This document shows positions 28,021 through 36,146 of a DNA stretch of 64,000 nt, piece by piece. The stretch spans positions 3,224,001-3,288,000 of the forward strand of contig NZ_AFEJ02000001.1 in NCBI RefSeq assembly GCF_000238775.2, given 5' to 3'. Both the position numbers and the translations under genes were made by a program. The stretch's first letter is position 1. Each line of letters opens with the position of its first letter. This stretch comes from Acaryochloris sp. CCMEE 5410. Its GTDB lineage: Bacteria; Cyanobacteriota; Cyanobacteriia; Thermosynechococcales; Thermosynechococcaceae. The notes below the pieces were generated by a model that did not search any database, was not told the origin of the DNA, and saw nothing but the letters and a program-made list of their open reading frames with translations.

Positions 28021-28392
28021 TTACTTTCTTGAGCGAAAGACGTTTATGAACTTCTGAACAACTGCTTTAGGTAGGACTCGCTCATATTGCTCCAGGGTAT
28101 GCATATTCCCCCCCGGATCATGTACTGGCATCTCACACACCCCTTGGTCTGATTCAGCAATAATAGTTTCAACATTCTTAAATCTTGGATAGTCTGAACC
28201 TAGGGAAATCCAATGGTAACGAACACCCTGATGTTCTACCTGAGCTTCGATTTCTCTAACTCGATAACCAATGTCAGCCAACTCACCCTGCAAAAATTTA
28301 TTCAGACATGTATCTACATCCGCCCTCACTGGAAGCACTACCAATGAAACGGTCAGAAATGAAATAGTCGATAAGCACATTTGTATTTTCAT
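28021..28392 (-). CDS. small secreted protein, uncharacterised
   Basis: About 123 residues from the ATG at 28392; a longer frame to 28464 would add a non-signal extension. A signal peptide (MCLSTISFLTVSLVVLPVRADV) predicts export, probably cleaved after VRA. The mature part contains two cysteines (DTCLNKF, GVCEMP), possibly a disulfide. I do not recognise the fold. Isolated between trmFO and the zinc-ribbon gene. Confidence 0.6.
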   Translation of the reverse strand: MKIQMCLSTISFLTVSLVVLPVRADVDTCLNKFLQGELADIGYRVREIEAQVEHQGVRYHWISLGSDYPRFKNVETIIAESDQGVCEMPVHDPGGNMHTLEQYERVLPKAVVQKFINVFRSRK

Positions 28393-28734
28393 GGCTACTT
28401 TTCCATAACAAGTCAATATACTTACGAGGATTAAGGCCAATAGCGATGGGTAAGTTGTAGTCAACCACTAGATGTGACTGCCCAGACTAAAGCACTGGTC
28501 TAATAGAATTTACAGCATTAATATACTTCTGAGTGCATCCAGTACAGGGATATTTGATTGTGCGTCAACGAAGAAATTTTTGCCAATTGTTCCTTCTAAA
28601 TATTCTCTCAAAAAAGGCATAGCAGCCTCACTTGATAGAAGCAGGCAGAAATGAGGGAATCTTATCATTAGCGATCTGTTTGTTCAGCATCCCTAGCACT
28701 GCATCACCCTATACCAACTTACAAAGGAAACAAA
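28393..28734. other. intergenic region
   Basis: About 340 bp between two small divergent genes. A/T-rich, with no further ORF I would support and no obvious RNA gene. Promoters for both small genes are expected here. Confidence 0.3.
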
Positions 28735-29079
28735 ATGAGCCTTTATGACATCCGCCAAAATCAGCGCATTTCAAAGGCTCAGACCGAGAACAAACGCACC
28801 GCTCGCACTGTTCAAGAAAGCCAAGAATCGATTGAAGAACTGCGTCAATCCGTTCAAAAACTGTCTTTAGCTTGTCAAGCCATGTGGCAGTTATTACAGA
28901 CCACTTCAGGACTGTCAGAGAAGGACCTGCTAGAAGCATTGCAAAACATAGAAGAAAAGAATGCCGCTCAGAACTGTGCCAAATGTGGACGGGTTCAGCA
29001 AAGCAAAAAGCCCAATTGTCTCTACTGCGGCACTCCATTTCCTGAAGAAGCCACTACCATGAGCTGTTTTCAAGTTTGA
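28735..29079 (+). CDS. small coiled-coil protein with zinc ribbon
   Basis: 114 residues. The first approximately 70 are a heptad-rich helix (QNQRISKAQTENKRTARTVQESQ, then IEELRQSVQKLSLACQAMWQLL). The C-terminus carries a four-cysteine zinc ribbon: CAKCGRVQQSKKPNCLYCG. An AAAGGAAAC stretch precedes the ATG. Such proteins often mediate oligomerisation or nucleic-acid contact; the function here is unknown. Confidence 0.7.
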   Translation: MSLYDIRQNQRISKAQTENKRTARTVQESQESIEELRQSVQKLSLACQAMWQLLQTTSGLSEKDLLEALQNIEEKNAAQNCAKCGRVQQSKKPNCLYCGTPFPEEATTMSCFQV

Positions 29080-29124
29080 GTGAGCCGTTCTGAGAGCAAA
29101 ATATGGTCAGCCTGATAGCACCGA

Positions 29125-29676
29125 CTATGGCCCATCCACCTCGTAGGACTTGAGTAATTGCTTCACGGTCTGATCAAAATAGGTCAGGTCCTTTAAACAG
29201 ACCGCCATCATCATGGCACCCTGCAGTCCTGCCACCAACGTAGCTGCCTGACTCTGGCGCTCCGCAAGGGGTACCTCAGCAGACATCGCTTCAGCAACCC
29301 AATCAACATTCGCCTGCAGAAACTGCTGCACCGCTTTAACCACCGGTTCAGGCAATCCCCCGCTTTCAACCCCCAACATGCCACACAGACAAAGCGTGTC
29401 GTTAGCCATTAGAGAAGCCCGATAGAGACCACAAAACGCCTGCAATTTTTGGCCAACAGAACCATTAGGGATAGCTGCCAGTCCCCTTTCAAACTGCTCC
29501 GAATAGCGACGGACCAGGGCAACGCCTAAATCTTCTTTCTGCGGGAAATAGTAATGCACACTTGAACTCTTGATGCCCAGCGCATCCGCTAGTTCTCGGA
29601 AGCTGACGGCGTGATAACCATAGGCACGAATCCGTTGCTCAGCAGCATCTAACAGAAGATTGAGGGTATCAGCCAT
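29125..29676 (-). CDS. TetR/AcrR family transcriptional repressor
   Basis: About 183 residues from the ATG at 29676 (an in-frame start at 29736 adds 20 untypical residues). The N-terminal helix-turn-helix is textbook: NLLLDAAEQRIRAYGYHAVSFRELADALGIKSSSVHYYFPQKEDLG. The C-terminal ligand domain (VGQKLQAFCGLYRAS, LCLCGMLGVESGGLP) is of the TetR_C type found near glutathione/thiol genes. It is divergent from the GST-cupin operon, which it probably represses through the palindrome at 29754-29775. The inducer is unknown; the cysteines in LCLCG could sense electrophiles. Confidence 0.9.
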   Translation of the reverse strand: MADTLNLLLDAAEQRIRAYGYHAVSFRELADALGIKSSSVHYYFPQKEDLGVALVRRYSEQFERGLAAIPNGSVGQKLQAFCGLYRASLMANDTLCLCGMLGVESGGLPEPVVKAVQQFLQANVDWVAEAMSAEVPLAERQSQAATLVAGLQGAMMMAVCLKDLTYFDQTVKQLLKSYEVDGP

Positions 29677-29725
29677 CGCCTTATCACATCCTATTGGCCC
29701 AATATAACCTGCAGACCCAAAAGTC

Positions 29726-29755
29726 TTGACAAACATAATTCGGATAAGCCATTAT
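29726..29755 (+). promoter_or_regulatory. predicted promoter of GST-cupin operon
   Basis: A perfect -35 (TTGACA, 29726-29731) is followed after 18 bp by CATTAT (29750-29755), four of six matches to the -10 consensus. The -10 overlaps the palindromic operator, the classic layout for TetR repression. Confidence 0.6.
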
Positions 29756-29775
29756 CTATCTATCGATAGATAGAT
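29754..29775. promoter_or_regulatory. 22-bp perfect palindrome, likely TetR operator
   Basis: The half-site ATCTATCTATC is followed directly by its exact reverse complement. It sits 14 bp before the GST start codon and overlaps the predicted -10. Size and symmetry match TetR-family operators. Binding by the adjacent repressor is inferred from position. Confidence 0.8.
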
Positions 29776-29789
29776 GAGTTTTCGCCCCT

Positions 29790-30410
29790 ATGAAAGTGTA
29801 TGAATTCAAAGGTTTTCCAAATCCCGCTCGGGTTCGCATCGCCTTGGCAGAGAAGGGATTGACCGAGACCGTAGAGTTTGTCTCTGTTGACGTGCCCAAT
29901 GGAGAACACAAACAGTCTGAATTTCTGGCTAAAAATCCCTCTGGAACCGTTCCTGTCCTTGAGTTAGACGACGGCACTACCATTGCTGAGTGCACAGCCA
30001 TTACAGAATATCTGGACCACACCTCGGGTGAAACCACGCTAACCGGTCGGACTCCCAAAGAACGGGCTGTGATTCATATGATGCAGCGCCGGGCTGAAGC
30101 AGGTTTGCTGGATGCGGTTGGCCTATATTTTCATCATGCAACCCCTGGCTTAGGGCCAGATGTCGAGGCTTATCAGTGTTCAGAATGGGGAGAACATCAA
30201 CGCCAAAAGGCCATTGCAGGCATGCACTATCTAAATGACGTGCTAGCCGAAAACACGTATTTAGCGGGTGAGCAATTTTCGATGGCCGATATCACGGCTT
30301 TTGCAGGCTTAGTATTTGCAGATTTTGCCAAGATTGAGATTCCAGCGGAGTGTGGTCATTTGAAAGCCTGGCGTGAACGCGTCAGTCAACGTCCCAGCAT
30401 CGCAGGCTAA
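29790..30410 (+). CDS. glutathione S-transferase
   Basis: 206 residues. The N-terminal thioredoxin-fold domain has EFKGFPNPARVRIALAEKG (the region of the catalytic Ser/Cys, here Asn-Pro) and the cis-Pro glutathione site NPSGTVPVLELDDGTTIAECTAITEYLD. The C-terminal helical domain holds SMADITAFAGLVFADF, the N-capping box of the GST fold. It would conjugate glutathione to electrophiles. First gene of a two-gene operon with the cupin gene, 28 bp downstream, under the divergent TetR regulator. Confidence 0.92.
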   Translation: MKVYEFKGFPNPARVRIALAEKGLTETVEFVSVDVPNGEHKQSEFLAKNPSGTVPVLELDDGTTIAECTAITEYLDHTSGETTLTGRTPKERAVIHMMQRRAEAGLLDAVGLYFHHATPGLGPDVEAYQCSEWGEHQRQKAIAGMHYLNDVLAENTYLAGEQFSMADITAFAGLVFADFAKIEIPAECGHLKAWRERVSQRPSIAG

Positions 30411-30438
30411 CTCAAACGAAGGTACAAAGGAGAGCAGC

Positions 30439-31146
30439 ATGGAGTTAAATGCAGATTTTAACCAGCGAGCAGTGGTCCATGCTGCTCAGCTCGATTGGAT
30501 TCCTTCACCCATGCCAGGTGTCGAGCGGCGGATGCTGGATCGCGTGGGTGATGAAGTGGCCCGTGCGACCTCAATTGTGCGCTATGCCCCGAATAGTTCT
30601 TTTTCACCCCACGTACATACGGGTGGAGAAGAATTCCTGGTTCTGGAAGGGGTGTTCCAGGACGAACAGGGTGATTTCCTAGCAGGGAGCTATATTCGCA
30701 ACCCACCCGAGTCGAAGCATCAGCCTGGATCTGAGTTAGGCTGCACCATTTTTGTAAAACTGTGGCAGTTTGATCTGCAGGATCGAACCCATGTGCACAT
30801 AGATGCTTACAACAGGCCACAACAGAACAGTTCAGAGCGATCAGGTATTTTACAAACGCCTTTGTTTCAGGATGATCGGGAGTCTGTTCGCCTAGAGCGT
30901 TGGCAACCGGGAGCTATGATCGACTATCAACCGAGCGGTGGTTTAGAGCTTCTGGTGTTAGAAGGAGAATTCATAGAACAAGAAGAGACCTTTACTCAGT
31001 ACTCTTGGCTCAGGCTACCGATAGGAGCAACGCTATCGGCACAAGCGGGGCCTGCAGGATGTTACTACTGGGTCAAGGAGGGACATCTACGGTACGTTGA
31101 CTTAGATCAATTACCGGGGAGTGTCCCAAAATCAAAGACCCATTAG
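30439..31146 (+). CDS. double-cupin protein, ChrR cupin-like
   Basis: About 235 residues from ATG 30439, preceded by AAAGGAGA. An earlier in-frame ATG at 30373 overlaps the GST gene. The first cupin (about 10-110) has SFSPHVHTGGEEFLVLEGVF, with the H-x-H and Glu metal ligands, and resembles the cupin of the anti-sigma factor ChrR. The second (about 125-215) has lost most ligands (YQPSGGLELLVLEGEF). The zinc-binding anti-sigma domain of ChrR is missing, so it is not an anti-sigma factor by sequence. Likely a metal-dependent sensor or enzyme working with the GST. Confidence 0.8.
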   Translation: MELNADFNQRAVVHAAQLDWIPSPMPGVERRMLDRVGDEVARATSIVRYAPNSSFSPHVHTGGEEFLVLEGVFQDEQGDFLAGSYIRNPPESKHQPGSELGCTIFVKLWQFDLQDRTHVHIDAYNRPQQNSSERSGILQTPLFQDDRESVRLERWQPGAMIDYQPSGGLELLVLEGEFIEQEETFTQYSWLRLPIGATLSAQAGPAGCYYWVKEGHLRYVDLDQLPGSVPKSKTH

Positions 31147-31213
31147 TCATCGATAGTTTGGGGCTATCTTGAGGGCACACTTTCGGGATTTAAAAGAGTT
31201 GAAAAACGGTTCA

Positions 31214-32434
31214 TCAAGGTTGGATTTCAGGTTTTACCAACTCAGGCTGAGCTGTATCATCAAGTTTTTGTGATGATTGGCCTTGTTGAATCGTACGGAT
31301 CACATGGTGAGCTGCCTGCTCGATCTCTTCTTGAGTCGTGAATCGGCCTAACCCAAATCTCAGCGTCGCTTTAGAGAGTTGAGCAGACCTCCCTAACGCC
31401 GTTAACACATGCGAGGGAGTGGGCTTACTAGACGCACATGCAGATCCTGAAGATAACGCCACATAGGGCTGCAAGCCTAATAACAATGCTGCACCATCCA
31501 CCCCTTCAAAACTGACCGACAAACACCCTGGTAATCGCTGTTGCGGATGACCATTCAAGTGAATGCCATCCAACACCTGCAGCTCTTGCCAGAGCTGATT
31601 TCTGAGCACCGTTAGCCGTTCTGCTTCTGCTGCTTGCTCTGATAGACCTAACTCAATTGCTTTTCCCAAACCGACAATTTGAGGCGTTGGTAACGTCCCC
31701 GATCGCACATTTCGTTCTTGCCCACCCCCCTGCATTTGAGCCGCAACCTGCACATGGGGATTGCGATTGCGAATATACAACGCCCCAATCCCTTTAGGAC
31801 CATAGAGCTTATGCCCCGTCATCGACAACAAATCGATCTGCAACGCTTCCACATCTAAAGGGATTTTGCCAATCGCTTGAGCCGCATCCGTATGAAAAAG
31901 AACACTGTGCTGGCGGCATATCTGACCGATTTCAGACAACGGCTGCAATACCCCTAGTTCATTATTCGCCGCCATCACCGATACCAAAATCGTATCGCCC
32001 CGAATGGCCTGTTCTAGACGCTCCAGATCCAATAGCCCATCCGCTTGAGGCGGTAGATACGTCACCTCAAATCCCAGCTTTTCGAGATATTTACAGGGTT
32101 CTAAAACAGCATTATGCTCCGTCTGCATCGTAATCAGATGCCGCCCTTTACTGAAATAGGCTTCCGCTATCCCTTTAATGGCTAAATTATTGGCCTCCGT
32201 TGCGCCACTGGTAAAGATAATCTCTTGTGGATCTGCGCCGATGGCCTGAGCAATGGTCTCCCGCGCCAGATCAACTGCTGCTTTTGCTTCCCAACCGTAG
32301 AGATGAGAGCTGCTAGAAGGATTTCCCGGACAGTCCGTAAAGTAGGGCAGCATCGCCTCGACGACCCTGGGGTCAACGGGCGTCGTGGCTTGGCAATCTA
32401 AATAAATCGGACGCTCAGGCAAGGGAGGCATCAT
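31214..32434 (-). CDS. cysteine desulfurase (NifS/IscS family)
   Basis: 406 residues. It removes sulfur from cysteine to supply Fe-S and thio-cofactor synthesis. The N-terminus IYLDCQATTPVDPRVVEAM is typical. PLP contacts are TEHNAVLEPC and the Schiff-base lysine in SMTGHKLYGPKGIGALY. The persulfide cysteine lies in SSGSACASSKPTPSHVL, the group I loop type. A C-terminal tail of about 20 residues is not conserved. No iscU or isc cluster is adjacent. A second start Met is adjacent to the first. Confidence 0.93.
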   Translation of the reverse strand: MMPPLPERPIYLDCQATTPVDPRVVEAMLPYFTDCPGNPSSSSHLYGWEAKAAVDLARETIAQAIGADPQEIIFTSGATEANNLAIKGIAEAYFSKGRHLITMQTEHNAVLEPCKYLEKLGFEVTYLPPQADGLLDLERLEQAIRGDTILVSVMAANNELGVLQPLSEIGQICRQHSVLFHTDAAQAIGKIPLDVEALQIDLLSMTGHKLYGPKGIGALYIRNRNPHVQVAAQMQGGGQERNVRSGTLPTPQIVGLGKAIELGLSEQAAEAERLTVLRNQLWQELQVLDGIHLNGHPQQRLPGCLSVSFEGVDGAALLLGLQPYVALSSGSACASSKPTPSHVLTALGRSAQLSKATLRFGLGRFTTQEEIEQAAHHVIRTIQQGQSSQKLDDTAQPELVKPEIQP

Positions 32435-32554
32435 TTAAATTTCATCAGAGAAGACCACAAACTGTTTCTGCGGATGTATCAAGTTAGGTATAAACAGTGG
32501 GAATTAATAGGTGTGATATCCAAGGTTATCTGTGGGGCTTGCGATCGCACCTCT

Positions 32555-33553
32555 TTACTGTGCCATACTCATCGTCTTTAACCCCTGAGACTGAACGGTC
32601 AGTGGGAACTCTTGCGGTGACCCTGCGGACCATTCCCACATTGAACCTGCATAATTTTGCACCTGATATCCCAAGTCTGCTAGAACCACCGTCAGCCATC
32701 CAGAGCGAATCCCTCCAGTGCAGTAAGCCACCACCATTGTCTCTGGCATAATCCCTAGATCGGCGAGTTTGGCCACAATTTTTTCTCGGGGTAGCAGCTT
32801 GCCTTGGGGCGTTAATAGATCCTGGAAATGGAGCGAAATGGCCCCCGGCACATGACCTTGGCGTTGCTCACCATAAGGGGTTGCACCGGCATACTCTTTG
32901 GGAGTTCGCGTATCGATTAACACTAAATCGGGTTGATCCAGGGCCGCTTTTAAGGCTGTTTTCTGAATTTGCCAAGTGGGATTTCTGTGAATCTCAAAAT
33001 CTCCTGACTGAGATATTTCTGGGGCCTGCAGATTTAATGAAGCTAAGGCTGAATATCCACCGTCCACCATCACCGCTTGGGGATGACCCAGGGTTCGCAA
33101 CATCCAGACGATGCGTCCTTCCTCTCCCCAACCCTGGGGCGGATTTGCAAAAACCACGACGGGCCGCCCTTGGGAGACTCCTAGCTTCTTAAGTTTTTGG
33201 TTCAAAACGGCATCGCTCTCTAGCAGCGTTCCTTTACGGACTTTATTAGAAGGAGAAAAATCTTGCCAGCGTATCGACACACTACCCGGCAACCGATTGA
33301 GCCCAAACCACTGATTCCCTCGGGCATCCAGGAGAGTAGCACCTTGGTCGATAAGAACCTTCGCTTCTAAGGCGCTAACTACCCAGGTTTGTTCAAGTTT
33401 AGGAGGTTGAGACCGAAGCGTGTAAGCAGCCTGGGGCGAATGGGTATGAGGAGTAGTGATGGTCGTCTGGGTGAATGCGATCGCACCCAACAACAGCACA
33501 ATTCCCAGAACTGCAGCTCGTCTCAACTTGGCAGGAAGGGGGTTAAGCATCAT
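32555..33553 (-). CDS. exported double-rhodanese sulfurtransferase
   Basis: 332 residues. A single N-terminal membrane or signal segment (AAVLGIVLLLGAIAFTQ) suggests periplasmic location. Two rhodanese domains follow. In the first (about 55-170) the active-site position reads VVFANPPQGWGEE, with no cysteine. The second (about 195-310) carries the catalytic loop YCTGGIRSGWL. This inactive-active tandem is normal for thiosulfate/3-mercaptopyruvate sulfurtransferases. The start is ATG 33553 or 33550; both lie at a palindrome that may regulate it. Confidence 0.88.
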   Translation of the reverse strand: MMLNPLPAKLRRAAVLGIVLLLGAIAFTQTTITTPHTHSPQAAYTLRSQPPKLEQTWVVSALEAKVLIDQGATLLDARGNQWFGLNRLPGSVSIRWQDFSPSNKVRKGTLLESDAVLNQKLKKLGVSQGRPVVVFANPPQGWGEEGRIVWMLRTLGHPQAVMVDGGYSALASLNLQAPEISQSGDFEIHRNPTWQIQKTALKAALDQPDLVLIDTRTPKEYAGATPYGEQRQGHVPGAISLHFQDLLTPQGKLLPREKIVAKLADLGIMPETMVVAYCTGGIRSGWLTVVLADLGYQVQNYAGSMWEWSAGSPQEFPLTVQSQGLKTMSMAQ

Positions 33554-33567
33554 CCTATCGATAGGAT
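33552..33567. promoter_or_regulatory. 16-bp perfect palindrome at sulfurtransferase start
   Basis: The sequence ATCCTATCGATAGGAT is perfectly symmetrical and overlaps the start codon region of the sulfurtransferase. It shares the core CTATCGATAG with the operator at 29754-29775. It could be a repressor site or an RNA structure hiding the ribosome binding site. Confidence 0.5.
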
Positions 33568-34169
33568 AAAAATCAAAAAGCTGGTGACAAGACTCGCACT
33601 TAAGATCGGCGGATTACAAATCAGCTAGACCAAAGTTTTCACCAGCCTCCTAGATACACTTCCTAGCTTATCTAAATTTTTACTGTAAACCGTTTTATCT
33701 CAAGACATTTTCAGCCCTCTAATGGATTCCAGTAGGTACAACTGAAGTACCTTTGAGAAATAGATGAGCCGACGGTCTTTTGATAGCAATCCGTGTAATT
33801 TTGCAGGACAGTATTTCCAAGACTTCCTGCATTGGCTGCTGGGCAATAACTGAAGCGAACCCCAGACTTAGGTTCAAAATCGAACTTGATGTTTTTCACC
33901 TTTAGGCTTCGCCCCAGCTAGATATCGCACTACGGATATACGTTATTTCAAGGGTGGGAAAAAAACGATCTTGTGCATTGGCAAGTACAACCTGTGATAT
34001 CAGGTAATGTTGTAGACCTGTTGATCACAATTTAAACTCCATGACCAACCTTATATCAATGAAGGAATAAACCAATCACGATATCTAGCATCTTTTCAAT
34101 CCTAAAGAAGCAGCAAGTCTGGGGCGCATAGGCTGCATGATTGATTTTAAGGTAGAAGATACTTCATTT
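33568..34169. other. intergenic region between sulfurtransferase and IS630 remnant
   Basis: About 600 bp with no supported gene. A 62-codon frame on the minus strand (33711-33899) contains a cysteine-bearing segment (VRFSYCPAANAGSLGN) and starts with GTG. It could be a small secreted-protein fragment, but I see no signal peptide and do not annotate it as a gene. Confidence 0.3.
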
Positions 34170-35315
34170 GTTATACTGCGGACGACTAGTGGCTTAACAT
34201 TGTAGCGGAGAGATTTGGCACACTGGGAGTATCCCCCAACCGACTCTCCTACTCGCATGATTAAAATTGATTTCACCGCAGAGGAAATCCAACACCTCAA
34301 CTACGAGCGCTATCATCATCCTCACCCACGGGTGCAGCGACGGATGGAAGTCCTCTACTTAAAGAGTCAAGGTCTTGCCCATGCCCAGATCTGCCAGCTT
34401 TGTCAGATTAGCCGTCCGACCTTAGCCAAAACCCTTCGTTTGTATCAACAAGGAGGAATTGAAGGACTGAAGACCCTGGAATATAAAGGTCAACCCAGTT
34501 CACTCAACGCTCATAGCGATAGTGTGAGAGCCTATTTGAGCAACACCCGCCCCGCACCAGTGCAGAAGCTCAAGCAGTCATTGAACAATTGACGGGCATT
34601 AAACGTAGTCCAACCCAGATCAAAGCTTTCCTCAAACGCATCGGTTGTCGCTATCGAAAAGTGGGGTATGTGCCGGGAAAGTCGAGTCTACCCGAGAAAT
34701 TGAGGAGCAAGAGCAGTTCCGAAAAACTTGCCTTGAACCCTTATTAGAGGGAGCTCAACGCCAAGAGCGTCTTGTCTTTTTGTAGATGCTGCTCATTTGT
34801 TCATCAGGCTTATCTGGGGTTTCTCTGGTGCATCCGTCGGATCTTCATCCCCTCTCCTTCCGGTCGTCAACGATTCAATGTTCTCGGGGCGCTCAACGCC
34901 GTCACTAAAGATATCATCAGCATCACCAACCACACCTACATCAACTCTCATAGCATGTGTTTGTTGCTAGCCAAGCTTGCTCTACTCGACCCTGTCATAC
35001 CCATCAGCGTGATTTTAGACAATGCTCGATATCAAAATGCCAGCTTGTGACAGACTTTGCTGAGATCGTCGATATTGAGTTAGTCTACTTGCCCTCTTAT
35101 TCACCCCATTTGAATTTAATTGAGCGGCTCTGGCGCTTTGTGCGCAAAGAATGTCTCTACTCAAAGTATTATGCTGATTTCCCCGCCTTTAAGGGAGCCA
35201 TTCAACAGTGCCTCGACCAGTGCAATGGTGAGCATAAGGCGAAACTCACAAGCCTGCTATCACTCAAGTTTCAGTCTTTTAAAAAAGTTAATATCTTAGC
35301 CGTCTAGAGTATAAC
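34170..35315 (+). mobile_element. IS630-family insertion sequence, decayed
   Basis: About 1.14 kb. The ends are imperfect inverted repeats: GTTATACT-nnn-GACG-n-CTA at the left (from 34170) and its counterpart at the right (to 35315). IS630 elements target TA, and a TA is present at both borders (34172-34173 and 35312-35313). The transposase inside is broken. Right end abuts the 3' end of a DUF1830 gene on the other strand. Confidence 0.8.
34257..35307 (+). pseudogene. IS630-family transposase, frameshifted
   Basis: The N-terminal helix-turn-helix part is intact from ATG 34257 (EEIQHLNYERYHHPHPRVQRR; LAHAQICQLCQISRPTLAKTL). The first reading frame then stops at 34592. The rest continues in other frames: VIEQLTGIKRSPTQIKAFLKRIG, then FVHQAYLGFLWCIRRIF, then ILDNARYQ, and finally LVYLPSYSPHLNLIERLWRF, the DDE-domain C-terminus. 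At least three or four single-base shifts are needed, most at runs of T or A (about 34783, 34797, 35037). It cannot make full transposase. Homopolymer positions also leave sequencing error as a minor alternative. Confidence 0.85.
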
Positions 35316-35561
35316 TGCCCGAAGACGATCGCAAGAAATTCGATCACATAGTAATGAACTAACAGGGCAACCTGAATAAACGTCGAGTTGAGCACCAAAT
35401 GGCGCTTGAAAGATAAGGGGCTGATCAGGAATGGCAACCCGCTCAAAATACCAGTTTGGAATATTTTCAATTCTCAGAACTTGAACATGAGCGGTTTGAT
35501 TGATGTAATAACAGCATCCCTGTGACGAGGTCGCTGGAGCGCTTATACTTGCAGCTATCAT
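35304..35561 (-). CDS. DUF1830 domain protein
   Basis: 85 residues. CCYYINQTAHVQVLRIENIPNWYFERVAIPDQPLIFQAPFGA and the terminal CDRLR match the cyanobacterial DUF1830 family as I recall it; function unknown. A GGAAGA sequence precedes the ATG. The last few codons lie inside the terminal repeat of the IS630 remnant, so the insertion has replaced the natural 3' end after the conserved CDRLR motif. The domain itself is complete. Confidence 0.75.
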   Translation of the reverse strand: MIAASISAPATSSQGCCYYINQTAHVQVLRIENIPNWYFERVAIPDQPLIFQAPFGAQLDVYSGCPVSSLLCDRISCDRLRAVIL

Positions 35562-35966
35562 ACTTCTTCCCTGGGTGAGGAAGTCTCGAATGTTGGCATG
35601 TTGATGCTGTTTTGCCCCTTAGTTTTCTCACGGGTACTCAGAATGGCTCTTTGAGATTTCATCACCGTTTCACATGGATATTCAGTAATTACTTTATTAA
35701 GCCCATATATACCTAGAGGGCTAAAGCCAAATCTCATTAAGGTATTTAATGTTTGTTTTGGAGATATAAAAGGATTCATGGCAAAGACACAACACAGCCG
35801 TAGTCGTAGAATAGCGACTACATTTGTCAAGGTTGTGACGGCAAGATGCCAAGGTTGCGAAATTCACCTCAGTCAAATTGATATTGCCTTGTGGCAGTCT
35901 CGACATAGAGTTGTCACACCAAATCGTTAGGCTTGAGTTGTTCCTAGATTAGGATTGGCGTTCACT
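35562..35966. other. intergenic region upstream of DUF1830 gene
   Basis: About 400 bp without a supported gene. Two overlapping minus-strand frames (35558-35830 and 35721-35906) lack family features and start signals. The DUF1830 promoter should lie here. Confidence 0.3.
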
Positions 35967-36101
35967 ATGCTGACGATTATGTCACTCATATCCAACATGG
36001 CCACCATTGGCTTGTGTGTGGGAGCGAGCCTCAAGATTATTATGCTGTTATTTCCTGAAACTTCCACCCGTAAACCAGATCAGGAGACACCTAAGTCATA
36101 A
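35967..36101 (+). CDS. possible small single-span membrane protein
   Basis: 44 codons from an ATG. The predicted peptide has one hydrophobic helix (MATIGLCVGASLKIIMLLF) and a polar charged C-tail (PETSTRKPDQETPKS). Composition and topology look like a genuine small membrane protein. There is no recognised homologue and no strong ribosome binding site. It lies convergent to the MscS gene. Confidence 0.3.
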   Translation: MLTIMSLISNMATIGLCVGASLKIIMLLFPETSTRKPDQETPKS

Positions 36102-36146
36102 AGCCTTTTACGCGTGAGAAAAGGTTTATTGTTCGTTTGCCCGGCA

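Noticed and set aside
30439-31146. Anti-sigma factor ChrR
   Set aside because: Only the cupin part matches; the N-terminal zinc-binding anti-sigma domain and a neighbouring ECF sigma gene are missing.
35558-35906. Two overlapping minus-strand frames upstream of the DUF1830 gene
   Set aside because: No domain, no ribosome binding site, and mutual overlap; probably leader DNA.
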